A stretch of DNA of 64,000 nucleotides, taken from contig CAJNDT010003168.1 of the NCBI GenBank assembly GCA_905221615.1, positions 674,923 through 738,922 of the forward strand. Reading direction: 5' to 3'. This stretch comes from Symbiodinium sp. CCMP2592. Taxonomy: Eukaryota > Sar > Dinophyceae > Suessiales > Symbiodiniaceae. The notes below the pieces were generated by a model, which saw only the letters and a list, made by a program, of their open reading frames with translations, made no database searches and was not told the DNA's origin. Made by a program: the position numbers and the translations under genes. This document shows, one piece after another, positions 36,171-48,169 of the stretch (positions are counted from its first letter, which is position 1; each line of letters starts with the position of its first letter).

Positions 36171-36399
36171 AGGCATCGAGTTTCGATGAGGTTCAGGCAT
36201 CCTCCGGTTCAGTTGTGGTCCTCATGGTTTTTCTTCTTGCGCAACCAGATTCGAAGGTTGTCGGGCAGGAATAACTGTCGCAGAGAGTTCCGAAAGCAAC
36301 AGATCAGAGCGGAGAGTCACCTCGGATCAACATAGACGCTGATGCCCCGAGCATCTCCGAGCTTCCCTTCCTCACCATTCTGCGAGACAGAAGCCACCG

Positions 36400-37250
36400 G
36401 TAACTGCAATCAACATGGACCAGGTCGTACACATACAGATACACACATGCATGCATGCAGCAATCAATAGCACCCACATTCATTCGTTGTGCACGTGTGA
36501 CAGCAGGTTGATTTGGAGAGTGCGTTGGGCTTCTTGTGCTGCATTTGCGGCGCCCTTTGCTATGCTCGAGCTAAGCATCTACCACTGGACAGAACGGATC
36601 TTAACGGCGACTTCGGCTGATTTGAGCATGGTATGTTCACTCTTGAGTTGCATCGGAATCACGAAAGCAGTGCGATCAGATAAGGCAAGGACTCTCAAGC
36701 TCCGGACCGAAGTCTGCAGCTGGATGAATAGTTCGTTCATCAGCTCCGACGGCTAGGCAACGTGGCGATTGTGCGTTGGCTGGGTACCCGTTTCACTGCC
36801 TGAATCGCACGAGGAGCGCAGCTCCAAAAATGAGCAGCACAGCGGTTACAAGCAGCAAGTGCTGTCGTTAAAGCAGCCGTCAGGTTTGCATAACTTCCCA
36901 TCCCAAGCAGATTCCTGTGACTGCGAAGAGTGTCACCTCAGTTCCGAGTGAGACCAACAGCTGCTTTGGATTGGAGAAACGGCCATGACCTACACACCTG
37001 CCCATCTATATCCTTGGCCAAGCTGTGCCAGGCTAAGCTTTGGAACAAGCGAGCATCCAGGATCGTCTCGTCCTAGCCTCTTGCCACGTGTTTGCATAGG
37101 ACGACACACAAACACTGCGGATTGGCGGCTACATCATGTTACATCCACAATATCCACACCAATGACATGGCCACAGTGTCCTCGACTACGTGACTGAGCT
37201 CATGTTGCGTGCATTTGACAGGCACCTTGGTATGTACTTCGTGGACCGAG
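36400..37250. other. Possible 3' exons of the transporter; otherwise no gene
   Basis: 36500-36756 is open and hydrophobic in part (CAAFAAPFAMLELSIY, then SLLSCIGITKAVRSDK). No splice junction could be fixed. Confidence 0.3.
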
Positions 37251-37254
37251 TTTG

Positions 37255-37445
37255 ACATATATATATATGTGTGTGTGTGTATACAGAGATGTATATGTAT
37301 GTATGTATGTATATATGTATGTACTAAATAATTATGGCAATGCAAGTACGTAAAGTACTTTAATGTGTAATGTATGTATGTATGCATGTATTTCTACATG
37401 TATTTATAGATGTCTATATCTATATATCTATATATAAACATGTAT
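37255..37445. repeat. TA/GTAT compound microsatellite
   Basis: TATATATGTGTGTGTG and repeated GTATGTAT blocks, with TATATCTATATATC at the end. Confidence 0.9.
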
Positions 37446-37449
37446 GTTA

Positions 37450-39220
37450 TTTTGTTTACTCATTTATATATGCGTAGTCGAAGCTGTTTGGGCCGATTTC
37501 AGCGTGCTGTACACGATGGCTTTGCAACCGTCTCTGGTGAGTCTGTGGCGAAATTACGGTCACCTCTTGTGTCTTCCATGGCTTTCGCAACCTGAGCACG
37601 AGGATATCCAGGCAGACGGTCTGAAGCCGAAGTCACATGTAGAATACAGTTCCATTACAAGGTTTAGCAACCCGTCTCTCCATGTCGTTCGCGGTACTAA
37701 ACGGAGCAAGCGCGATTGAAATAAAGGCAAAAGACAGAAAAGCCAAAACTGTTAATATCAAGCAAGCGAACGGCTTCTGTTGATCCTTTTAACTATACTC
37801 CTCACTTGTCTGTGTTACAGTGTTATTTGATTTGCGTGTAAATTGAACTTGAGGGTGGAGAGCACTGTAAAACTGTAAAAGACACGGGGGGCTACATTGC
37901 TGTGTAAGTTGGGTTTGGGTATCTGTTGGTAATCCTGTTCAAACGAGCTGGTGACTTTGGCTCGTATGAACGCAGTCCCCTCGATGTGTACTGAAAAGTT
38001 GAATGGGAAGTCAGAACTTGTAGAGGAGTAATTAAAGGCATGGATTGACAGATCGACGAAGCCTGAGAGTGGATGGTGCACTCTGTCATTTAGTTAGTTT
38101 TGTTGTTTGTTAGCGCGGGGTTGGCTCGCTCTCTCTCTCTCTCTCTGTCGCGCAGAGCGTGTCCACAGGTGAGACCGCTCGTCAGAAGCCCTTTCAATGG
38201 GATTAACAAGCGGGGAAAACATAGAGTCGGCGGAAGCATACAGCATACGGAATAAGCTAGGGAAACTACATACGACATACGCCATGGAGATATCTGTACA
38301 GGGCTCTTCGCAACCCTTTTCGGGTGAGACTTTGGCGGGACTAGGGTAAATTTTCCGGCCACCGTGGGGAAAAGCGTAGTCGGAAAGGACGCTTCTACAG
38401 TCACTGATGAAGCTCGCTCGACGCACAAGGGGAATTCGTGACCACTCGCCGGTAAAAGACGGATCACCTGATAAATCAGTTGACGTCGGCGTAGAGCATG
38501 GGAAGGCCGTGGTCCCCGGTTCGCCTCATGTCGGCTCCCGTAGACAACATTGTGGAATAATTCAAACGGCGCGCTTGCTAAGTTGGGGTCAATGTCATAC
38601 CGTGGGGAAATGTTGTGCAAACTTTGACAAATCGTATGTATGGGAATCCAGAGATGTGCCCCGTCGTAAGGTGTAGACATGCACCTGCAGACCTGACAGT
38701 CTGATGGGGTGTTCCAGAGGTTTCCGGTTGCATCATTGGGAGCCACCGGTCTCCCATGGTTGGCAAAACACGTAGGCAAAAGCGGCAGGTCAAGTGGAAC
38801 AAACGTAGGGAGACAGCGCCACTCCCATATCGGTCTGGAAATAGAGCGCGGGATGACATTCAGACCCACATAAAACCTCCAGAATAATTTGTTGAAAGGC
38901 ATCATACCAGTCGAAGTTGCTGGTCAAACAGGAGACGACTAAGTGACTAAGGTAAGGAGAGCCCATCCTCCACTTATAATCTGATCATCATAGCGGTGGA
39001 ATTGAGTACCGACCTGAAGTTCACGGTCAGGCGCATGTGCTTGTATTGGCAATCGGCAAGACGTAGTGGCAATCACTGCGGGACATAATGGCAATCTTGT
39101 GGTTCCAGTGAAGCTGGTACCATGGCGGCACGAACAAGGAAAGTGACGATCCACGCTGTCTTGTGCCAGAACCTGGGGGTTGGTCCTGACTAGTTAAACC
39201 TTGAGACCCCTGGGTGACGA
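37450..39220. other. No supported gene
   Basis: A frame at 37471-37719 (ALQPSLVSLWRNYGHLLCLP) could be a terminal exon. A 271-codon minus-strand frame at 38090-38905 runs into a (CT)n tract at 38130-38148 and has no recognisable domain, so it is not called. Confidence 0.4.
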
Positions 39221-39227
39221 AAATAAT

Positions 39228-39230
39228 TGT

Positions 39231-39302
<72 letters not shown>

Positions 39303-39320
39303 GACTGCTACTACTACCTG
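39228..39320. repeat. (ACT)n trinucleotide microsatellite
   Basis: About 25 uninterrupted ACT triplets followed by ACGACTGCTACT variants. Confidence 0.95.
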
Positions 39321-39510
39321 CTTTCTGCCCACGAGGTTGGGCCGCATCGCTCAGACGAGCCGCGAGCAGTTATTCAGACGGCACATCTCGCCTGCTGCCG
39401 TTTGGGTTGAGCACGCTGTACGTGCACTATGCTCTAGACCTCTAGACCGATAGCAGGGACACAACATGGAGTCGTTCTCCTGCGCGAAGAGTTTGTCGCT
39501 GTGAAAGGAG

Positions 39511-42500
39511 ATGAGACCACCTCTGCGATGTTTCAACAGTGATTTCTTGACGCAGCTGCGGGAAGGCGTTGCGAGCCTGCGCAGATTAGTCCTGTTCTGG
39601 TTGAGAGCACTCCTCGCGACCTGTGGTGGAACAGGAATTCTGATGTTAGCTATTGGCATTGTTTTGGGATCATCTCTGCACAAGGCAGCTTACGCTATTG
39701 GAGGCGTGTTGGCCGTGGCCTATCTCCTAGTTTTTGTGTTAACCCTGGATGCGTGCGAGGCCGTCTGCGCACTCTTTGACTTGCTCAACATTTCGGATTC
39801 AGATTCCCGGGACGACATCTTGAGGCAATTGAACAGATGTCAGAAGAAGGGACAGTCGAGAGTTTTTCCAGAAGCTGACTCCGACAGCATCATTCAGGAG
39901 ATACTCCAGGAGTTTCCCAGCAGGCTGAGGTCAAATTTGTCGAAAGCCTGGCATGTCGGACCGGCTCTGGCAGCTGCAGTATCGCTGTGCTGCCTCTTGT
40001 CCGTCATACTGCTGGAAGATATCCCTACAGAAGTCTGCTCGTTACCTGCGGTGTCTACGAGCCTCCTAGCAGTCAGCGTTCTGCTTGGATGTAAAGTTCA
40101 GTTGAGAGCAAGCCCGCTGGTCAGGGCGCTTGTTTCGGATGAATTCGGCAGTCCACCTTGCAAGCTACTAGAGCTTCACATCTTCCAGCTGCGAAGACGG
40201 GTCGCTGCAACTCCGGAAGGCATTTTTTCTTAGTGATCAAGAGTCGAGTAACGTCTGTGCACTAATGTTAAATAGCAACTCAGAACTCTGCTACAATTGC
40301 CGAAACACTGCCGAAACTACCCCTCCATTCGTTACAGGTCGTGCATCTGCAAGGCACAAGTTGGCCGTTGCCGTGAAAGCGCCGCGAAGCAGCATGTTGC
40401 CGGCAGTTGAGATGGGCTGGCTGGCAGGTTTGCCAGATGATGAGCTTGAAGTGTTTATGAAGGACTATCTCCAAGCCGTGGCTCTCCTTTTCGATGTGGC
40501 TCAACTGGACCTGGCCATCCGCGAAATAAGCACATTGCTACCCACTTCGAGCCTGGCAGATGCAGTTCAAGCACGTGACAGAATGCGCGAACTGACGGAG
40601 AAGATAAACCACGGCCTCGCATCCCTTGACATTCTTGCCCTACGCCAAGCAATTGAGGAATGCGAGAAGGAAGGTTGGCCAAGCGAGGCGTTGCAAGCGG
40701 CCACGGCCACTAAAGAGATCATTGAAGGTTTATTGGCCAGGCTTTTCAATGCCACTTCTGGCAAAGACCTGCGTCACTTGCGCTCGTTGATTCGCGAATG
40801 CGAAAATTTCGGCATACCTGATCGAGATCTGTCTGAAGCACGAGCCAGGCGAGATGCATGGGAGAGCTTCTTGCTGTCCCTGCAGACAGCAATTGCAGAG
40901 AAAGATTTGGGCAAGCTCAATGATGTCATCCATGCCGGACAGGCTCACCACTTCGGGAGGGAGTAGAAAGCATTTTGATTTACCGTACATCGCAGCAGGT
41001 TCATGCGATGCCCCATGCAGGCACTGAAGATGGAGCCCTCACAGCTGGCGGAAGCTTTAGCAACAAGAGACTATATCAACGGTTTGCTGAAGGACTGACA
41101 GACCTGCCCTCCCCAATCGCCCAAGACTTGGCACTGAGTGTGACCTGTATCCGAGCATCGTCGGAGGCTCAGAGGCATGAAAATGCTGCAGTTCTGCAGG
41201 ACTTGGAGATGGCCATAGACCGCAGCGACGTTGAACAGATCCGAATGGCCATGAACAAGTGCTTCACAGTCAGCATCCCATCAAGCTATCTTCAGCAGGG
41301 GACATGTCGATTACAAGAGTTGGAGGCGTTGCTGTCTGAATTGCAGGAGGCAGTTCGAACCAAAGACCTCTCGAACATGGACATGTGTCTCCGGCAATGC
41401 CAACATACAGGGATACCATCAGCATACCTCGAGGATGCCATCGAAGCAACTGCAAGGGTACAGTTGCTGGTGGACCATTTGGCCTCGGCTTCACACGCTC
41501 GAGATGTCAACACACTGGAGACAGCCCTCCAAGATTGCATCATGCAGAGCATACCTGACAAGTATCTTGAAGAGGCCGAGATGATCTTTGGGTTTTCGGG
41601 CAATGTAACCCGAGTTCGTTCTAGGTTTCAACCATTGGTGCCAGGGCACTTGGGGAGGGACAGCTGATGGAAGGGTGTTCGCAAGACCGTTCGTGCCTGG
41701 TAGAACCTTGGCAAGGCCTTGCACGTGAAGCGCACAATCGTGGCTCTTCAAGGCGATATCAAGGCGGCGATCGACTCTAAAGACTTCCACTTCGTCAGCA
41801 AGTCAATCCAGGACTGCCTTGCATTCGGTTTGCATTGTGGCGAGCTGGCACAAGCCCAGAAGTGCAAGAGCAAGATGGATGTCATAATAAAGTCTTTGCG
41901 GCAGAGAAGCTACGCCGGCAAGTTGTAGATCTTTTGAACGGTTTAGTTGTACTATGTTGCATCACGGTTCTGACCATACCAAGGGTCTCCCATGATTCAA
42001 TGATGCCAAGGTGTTGATGCTCGAGATTTGGTTGGTATTGATACTGCTTTGCGGCATTCTGAAGACTTTGGGTTGAAAGCAGATGAAGTAGAAGAAGCTA
42101 GGGAGATGAAGGTCAGGATCGAGAAGCTACTTGTGCAGGTGAAGGTGGCCATGGATGCAAGGGATCCGAAAGCATTGGAGGACACTATCAAGCTTTGTCG
42201 AGATGCTGAGTTGCCTCCGACGGATGTCGTTACAGATGCTGCCTCACTGAAATGCAAGCTGGACGATGTGCTTGCTGGTCTCCAGTTGGCCATGCAGTAT
42301 CGGAATGCTGATGGCATTCGGACTGCAATTCAAAGTTGTGAGGCCATGGGGGTGCCTGCCATCTACACGGAAGATGCTCGGCGAATGCTGGATGAACTCG
42401 AACGCCTGTTTGCACACCTGCAGCAGGGCATGTCGAATAGGAAAATCGAGACGCTTCGACAGGCCATCAGTGCTTGCCGTGAATATGGTATCCCAGACGA

Positions 42501-43366
42501 AGAGATGGAGGAGGCCATAAGCACGAAGTCAAGCATCGAAGAGATCCTGTCGTCGCTGTCTCGTGCCACTGAAAGCCGAGACATAGAGTCTCTGAAGAGT
42601 GCCCTGCTGAAGCACCATGAAGCCGGTCTGCCACCGAGCCCGGACTTGGACGAAGCCATGGCCATGAAGCGGCGAATTGAGCAGATGATAGCAAAGCTTG
42701 GGGTGGCCGTCCAGCTCTTGGACATCCGCGTTCTAAAAGCGGCCATCGAAGAGTGTCAATCAAATGGTCTTCCAGATCAGGATTTGAACGAGGCCCTCCT
42801 TGCTAAGGAGAGCATCGAGCGCATGCTTCGTCAGCTGCAATTTCTGTATCTAAAGTTGTGACACACCTGTTCAGAAGAGAGAGGGCGGGGGGGGGGGGCA
42901 GCCGGGAGCCCTCGCAAGACTGAGGCTGGCAACGGTGCGATTCTCTATCGATTGCAAGAACATGTCCGGCATAGAGGCTGCAATCAAGGCCCGCAGATGG
43001 TCTGTATGTTGCAAGCACATTTCCAAGGTGGGTCTCGTGAGGGTGTGTGATGGAAGGTCACCGAAGGCTGAATCTTTGCACACCTGCCACAAGGACTGTC
43101 CCATCGACCTGCTGCGTGCAGCCCTTGAAGAGTGTCATGCTGCTGAAGTTCCTGGATATGTCTTACAGTCGGCGTTGCGGTCAAGGGCTGCAGAGTCGAG
43201 TGAGACAGATCGCCGCCTGATATACGATTTGGGGCAAGATGATGAAAAGCGACTGGCCCACAACAAAGCAGTGAACATGCTGCATGAGTCGATTCGATCT
43301 GGGAACGATGTGCCGGCCGAGTTCGAGGAGTTGATAAACGAGTTAATTGTAAACCATGTCATGTAA
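39511..43366 (+). CDS. Membrane protein with about sixteen 46-residue helical repeats, unknown function
   Basis: I join seven exons: 39511-40219, 40338-40942, 41021-41092, 41200-41574, 41716-41905, 42011-42824 and 42925-43366. The sum is a single 1,068-residue frame ending in TAA. The start is ATG 39511, with an in-frame TGA at 39502. Residues 1-236 are membrane-rich: paired hydrophobic helices about 25-82 (ALLATCGGTGILMLAIGIVL, then IGGVLAVAYLLVFVLTL) and two more near 150-195. From about residue 282 to 1018 a 46-residue unit repeats: A3, D8-L9, L12, A15-I16, C19, G23-[IL]24-P25, L29, A32, K36, I39, L43, L46. This should fold as a helical-hairpin solenoid. I know of no named family with this unit, although similar A-x-x-x-G-[IL]-P repeats are common in unannotated dinoflagellate proteins. 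Introns are GC-AG (118, 78, 141, 100 nt) or GA-AG (107, 105 nt). The first junction is the least certain: without it there would be two genes, 39511-40233 and 40265-43366. A solenoid anchored in a membrane suggests a scaffold. Confidence 0.75.
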
Positions 43367-43369
43367 TTT

Positions 43370-45100
43370 CAGCAAGGGCCAGCTCCAAAGAGTGCTCAAT
43401 GGCAGCTGGCTACATGTCTCACGAAATACTGGTAGCAGTCTAACGGCCATCATCAAGCATGATTTGTGCCGGGACAAGCCCATGGACACCCCCGACAAAA
43501 AAACAGGTGCGAAGAAACATCAGGCTGTTGCCACTGAACGTGTCGCGACTAGGTTCCGCAGAATCAAGTGCATCAGTCCTGCGAGAATCTTTAGTGCCTT
43601 GCTCTGTCCGTGGCATGTTGCCGGCAAGGCGAAAGCCCAAACATCAGCTTTCAAAGGCTTCCGAGTCTTCCAACCAGCTATTCTGTTCTCTCTATTTTTG
43701 ATTTATCCAGATTCGGGCAGATCCCGGACGGGTGGGCCGTATGACGACATGGCACTGACGACGATAGAAGTGTTCAATGCCCTTTGGAAAGTTAGCGGGC
43801 ATGCACGTCAGCATATTGAAGAAGCCTTCGAGGGTTTCAGGGTCTCACGCCGCAGCCCCGCAGATGCCTCCGGGAAAGCCGGCAAGCTGCTCGGGGCTTG
43901 TGCGTCGCCCGGCTTCTGGCCTGCCTCATCTGAACAATGCCTCAGCCACTGATTAGTTACGGCAGGGTTCCCTGCGGTGGGCAGTTCATCCGGATGTGTA
44001 TGACTTAATGGCATACATCCTATCACAGTACGACGGCAAAAGGGAAGCGTACCTCACTGTCATGTGGCTTCTGTCGCATTGGATTCTCCTCTCGGGACCG
44101 CGACGGGGCACTGGGAAGCGCTCTGCCCTACGGTGTGATCTCTGTTGGGGGCATTGTGTCAAGGGACGAGAATCGTTGCCTTCTCGTTGTTGCCATCCTC
44201 TGGGGGTGCCAGGTTTGCCCCCCCGGCGGTGTGCCAGTTTCAAATCATGGCCTGGCAGCCTGGCACTTGCGTCACGGAGTGCACCAAGAGCCCAATCACC
44301 TTTGCCACATATTGCCACTTGGGCTTTTTGCTGTTGAAGCTGAGATCTCCCTTCACGGAACCTTCAGATTCAGAGTCTGTGGCTTTGTGGTTGATGTCCC
44401 GACGCCAGCGGCGCGTGGCTCGTTGGGTGCGGTTCACCCTTCCCTTGGCACCCGTCCTTCTATCCAACTATTCCAACCCTCTAATCGTCTCTCCCTCTCT
44501 CTCTCTCTCTCTCTCGCTCTCTCTCTGTCGCCTTCTTCTCCATCTGTGCTTTCACAGCCGGCAGCAGTCCTCTGAGGTCAAGTCTTGAATTCCTAGGGAA
44601 GTTTCCAACCGGAAGGGTGTCCGGGTGTTTTGTGCTGAACGAGCATTGCTGCTGGTACCACCTGCCACACCTGAGAAACGTCGCCATCAACAGCGCTAGG
44701 CCGCTAGGCAAGCCATGCAAGCCATGAGAAGTGTAGCTACTGGAGTGGTCTGTTTTTTGATCGGTTGGGCCGCAGCAGGCAGAATCTAGCTCTGCGCTGC
44801 TGCCCTCGGTCGAAGCAGATGTGTGCCTAATGAGGCTTTGTCATTTTTGTTCCTGAATAATAGGGTCGCTTGAAGCGTATGCCTGGCTTTGCTGTCTGGG
44901 TTTGAATCCACGGATCCGTTGAGGTAGCTTGATTTGGATTTCGCCTTCTCGCGCCATTGCAGGGACGGAACCGAGGTTAGCAAGAACATCATGGGAAGTG
45001 CGACTTCACATGTCGGCGGCGGCAATTCAAACAAGTGCCGCGTTCATGGCTTGCATGGCATTCCATGACTGCAGCTGCGGGATCTGAGGCGTGAGGTAAT
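43370..45100. other. Intergenic stretch with a (CT)n tract
   Basis: No motif-bearing frame. A (CT)n run lies at 44493-44526. The open frame 43356-43952 overlaps the end of the previous gene and has no support. Confidence 0.5.
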
Positions 45101-45118
45101 CTCATTCGGAGCTTAGCA

Positions 45119-47132
45119 ATGGGGGCTGCAAATGACAAGCTGGCTTCTGCCGATGACCGCTTCTGGCAAGAATCAGCCAAAGATGCTCCGGAGATGTGGA
45201 GCCATGTTCCTGCCACCTACATTGAAAGAGTTGTACCAGAGCAGGAGTCATTAGTGGATTTGCAGCTGCCGCCATGCAAAGTGATATCCCATATGGTGCA
45301 GATGGCCGCAGACCAGGAGCACACGCCTGGCATGCTCCGCTTAAAAGAAGCAAGAACTTCTGAGAGCGCCGGGTCGTTCAATGTCGGCGGCACTTCAAAC
45401 GCGAAGGATCTTATCCCAGTGCAACTGAGCCGGCCACTTGCTGACACTCCGCAGGTTCTTTCACAAGGATTTGAATCGCAGAGTGCCCTCACGCAGAAGT
45501 CCGAACAGCCTGCGCACTGGACGTGCGAAGCATGCGAGGAGCCGAACAAGGCCATTCGAGAGCAATGCAACAACTGCAATGCCACAAGACCGCCCGGACC
45601 CGCCACCGCAGCCAACACGACCACAGCCGAGCCCGGTCGAAAAAAATGTTTGCTGATAGGCATCAACTACTATGGCTCGCAGAACGAGCTCCATGGTTGT
45701 GTCGATGACGTGCATCGCATGCTACCAGTGTTGGACCAGTTGGGATTTCCGCATGCGGAGGATGACAGCTGCTGTCGCATTCTCCTGGATTCTCCGGAGT
45801 GGCGAATGGACCGCAGGCCTACGCTGGCAAATATCAGGGCCGGAATTTCTTGGCTGGTGGCCGGGGCACAAGCCGGAGATACATTTTTTTTGCATTACTC
45901 CGGTCATGGTGGACGCATGCCACGAACTGATGGGAGAGGCGACTGGCATGAAACATTGTGCCCTGTGGACATGGATGAAGCAGGAATGCTCCTGGACAGC
46001 GAGCTTTTTGCAAGCCTGGTCCAACCGTTGCCAAGTGGATGCCGCTTGACCTGCATACTCGATGCTTGCCACAGTGCGGGAGCCCTTGACTTGCCATACA
46101 TCTTCATGGGCACGCCCGAGAACATCAAGAAGGCCTTGGCTGGGGAGGCCCGCTGCGATGCCAAGGATGATTCACAATGCCATCTGAGTAGCGGGTAGCG
46201 GGGTAGTCATGGTCCCCTCCTGTGCGGTCGTTGCAGACATTTGCAGATCTTGTTCCCTGCTTTCGTGATCTTCCATCATGTTTTGGATCAACCTTGCCTT
46301 GTGCATTGTGCAAATTCTTGGGTAGTTGTATTGAAGAGCTGCATTTGTTTGTCTCAGGCCGTGCAGATGGCAATGTCAAAGAGTTGGCTCAGAGATTTGG
46401 AGCGCTGGGAAGTCGCAGAGGATCCGACGGCATTCCTTGCTGATGTGGCTTCTATGGGCATGGGTCTGTGGGACATGTGGCGACGGTACAAAACCGCAAC
46501 CTCTTCCAATCAGAACGGTTTCTGCGCCGATGAGCCGAACAACATTGGACGGGCAGTTGGTGAAGTCATCGCCATTACAGGATGTGCATCAGACCAAACG
46601 AGTGCAGATGTTGGAGATGTTCACTCCGAGTTTGATTTAAAGCCATCTCAAGGCGGTGGTCACCTCAGGGTCAGTCGGACCTCCGCCGGCGGCGCCCTTA
46701 CTTCTGCCTTCATTGAGGCAATGGACGCCTCAGAAGGTAGAGTCACATACCTGAACTTGCTAGAGCACCTGCGCGGTCGTCTTGCAGATGCTGGCTACAG
46801 TCAGGCCGGCGCTTTCATACTTTCATGTTTCTGTGGAATCCTCCCCCGTGCCAGTTTACCTGAAGATGATGTCACTCATGTGTGGGATTCTGGAGCAACT
46901 CTTGTGAAAAACTTATCTGTCACAGGTGCCACAGCTTGCGTCATCTTTGCTGCTCGATTTGAAGCAGTGCTTCTCCCTGGCAACATCAGCGCAGCAAGGC
47001 AAAGCGAATCTTTGGTGCATGTGCAAGCAGCGCTGTAGCATGCTGCAGCGGTACAGTGCGTTGAGCTTCGTGCAGGCCCAACATCTGCCGAGGACGCCCC
47101 AACCTGGCAAGGCTGGTGGGCTATCTGGGTAG
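45119..47132 (+). CDS. Type I metacaspase with an N-terminal RanBP2-type zinc finger
   Basis: Metacaspases are caspase-like cysteine peptidases that cut after Arg or Lys and act in stress, ageing and cell death. ATG 45119 follows an in-frame stop (45092). Residues 1-130 are low-complexity. W134-C136-C139-N143-C150-C153 match the RanBP2 zinc finger exactly (C-x2-C-x3-N-x6-C-x2-C). The peptidase begins at KKCLLIGINYYGSQNELHGC. Catalytic His263 is in HYSGHGG and Cys317 in LDACHSAGALDLPY. Exon 2 (46358-46804) carries the p10 part: AITGCASDQTSADV, then GGALTSAFIEAM. Exon 3 (46926-47132) resumes with VPQLASSLLLDLKQCFSL, the usual metacaspase ending, plus a ~34-residue tail. Intron 2 (46805-46925) is GC-AG with AG|GC...AG|G. 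Intron 1 ends at 46357; its donor is 46148 (AG|GC) or 46166 (AG|GA), both in frame. RanBP2 fingers bind ubiquitin, RNA or Ran, and a prodomain role here is inference. Confidence 0.93.
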
Positions 47133-47139
47133 CCCACAT

Positions 47140-48150
47140 CTAGTCGATTTTACAGATGAATCAACACGAGAGAGGCGCATGAAAGCCGCAAGCTGTCTCA
47201 AACGCACGGCACGAGAGTTGCAGCACTCCTCAGAGGTTGTTTTGTGTAAGTGTAGGCATGCCTTCGGACAGGTTTGGCAGTAAGTCAAGAAAACCACCAT
47301 CACACAAACGCGCAACTGAAGCTTTTGCCTTGGCCCTGCATAAAGCTAAAGTAGACCGGCCCCCGCAGTCGAACTAGATGTGTAGGCCCGTTCTTGGCGA
47401 AGCATTTCGTGAATGCGTGCAGAGGCTGAGCTAAGGCACTATGATGCACACACCACTCACACTGCCACCGGTGCATACACACACAAGTTTCCATATATTT
47501 TATCATATGCCAACTGCATTAGGTAACATGATATGTGTTATTGCATGATATAGCATGCAGGTAGTGGAGTAGATTGTTACCAGAATACAGTATGTCAAAC
47601 GTAATTGTGTATGTATAGCATAGCAGCAAACGGATATTGTTCATATGTATGTATATATATATATATATGTATAATCATAAATGTATGTGTATATATATCT
47701 ATATACATATCATTGGGTAATTAATCTGCTACATCTTTTTTGGTTGTTTCATACCCTGTAGTTTGTACTCCCAGTTGCTTAAGTCGTTGCGTTTTGTTCG
47801 TGGCAGCGCCAGACCTTCGGGGGAAGGATTGTTGCGGGGTCGTTGCGTTTCGGTGTGCACATGGGGGAAAGGCTTCCAAGATGATGATTTGCAGTGTTTG
47901 TTTCCCGCAAGGTCCAGGCCCTAAGTCGGTTAGGGATTCTGCTAAACCGCGTCAATCGGGATCCTCGGACATGCTGGTAAACTAGATGCGTCAGCCAGTG
48001 TGCAGCTACTGTTTGCGATTCCAACGGTACCAGCAGTAGGTTTAAGTTGTCCCTGCCGGGGCGAAGTCGTCCCAACTCCACGTGCCGCAGGGTTTGGGTT
48101 AGTTTTCCATACATCTATCATATCTTGTTTCCCATCCAGTTTACTTTCTG
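47140..48150. other. Intergenic, with a TA microsatellite at 47645-47712
   Basis: AT-rich with TATATATATATATG repeats; no coding signal. Confidence 0.6.
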
Positions 48151-48169
48151 CGCGATCCAGTACTGTGCG

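Noticed and set aside
38090-38905. 271-codon open frame on minus
   Set aside because: Runs into a (CT)n tract that yields Arg-Glu repeats, Pro/Cys-rich without motifs, and no splice partners.
43356-43952. 198-codon frame overlapping the end of the repeat gene
   Set aside because: Overlaps the stop of the well-supported gene by eleven bases, lacks motifs, and is interrupted in style by low-complexity DNA.
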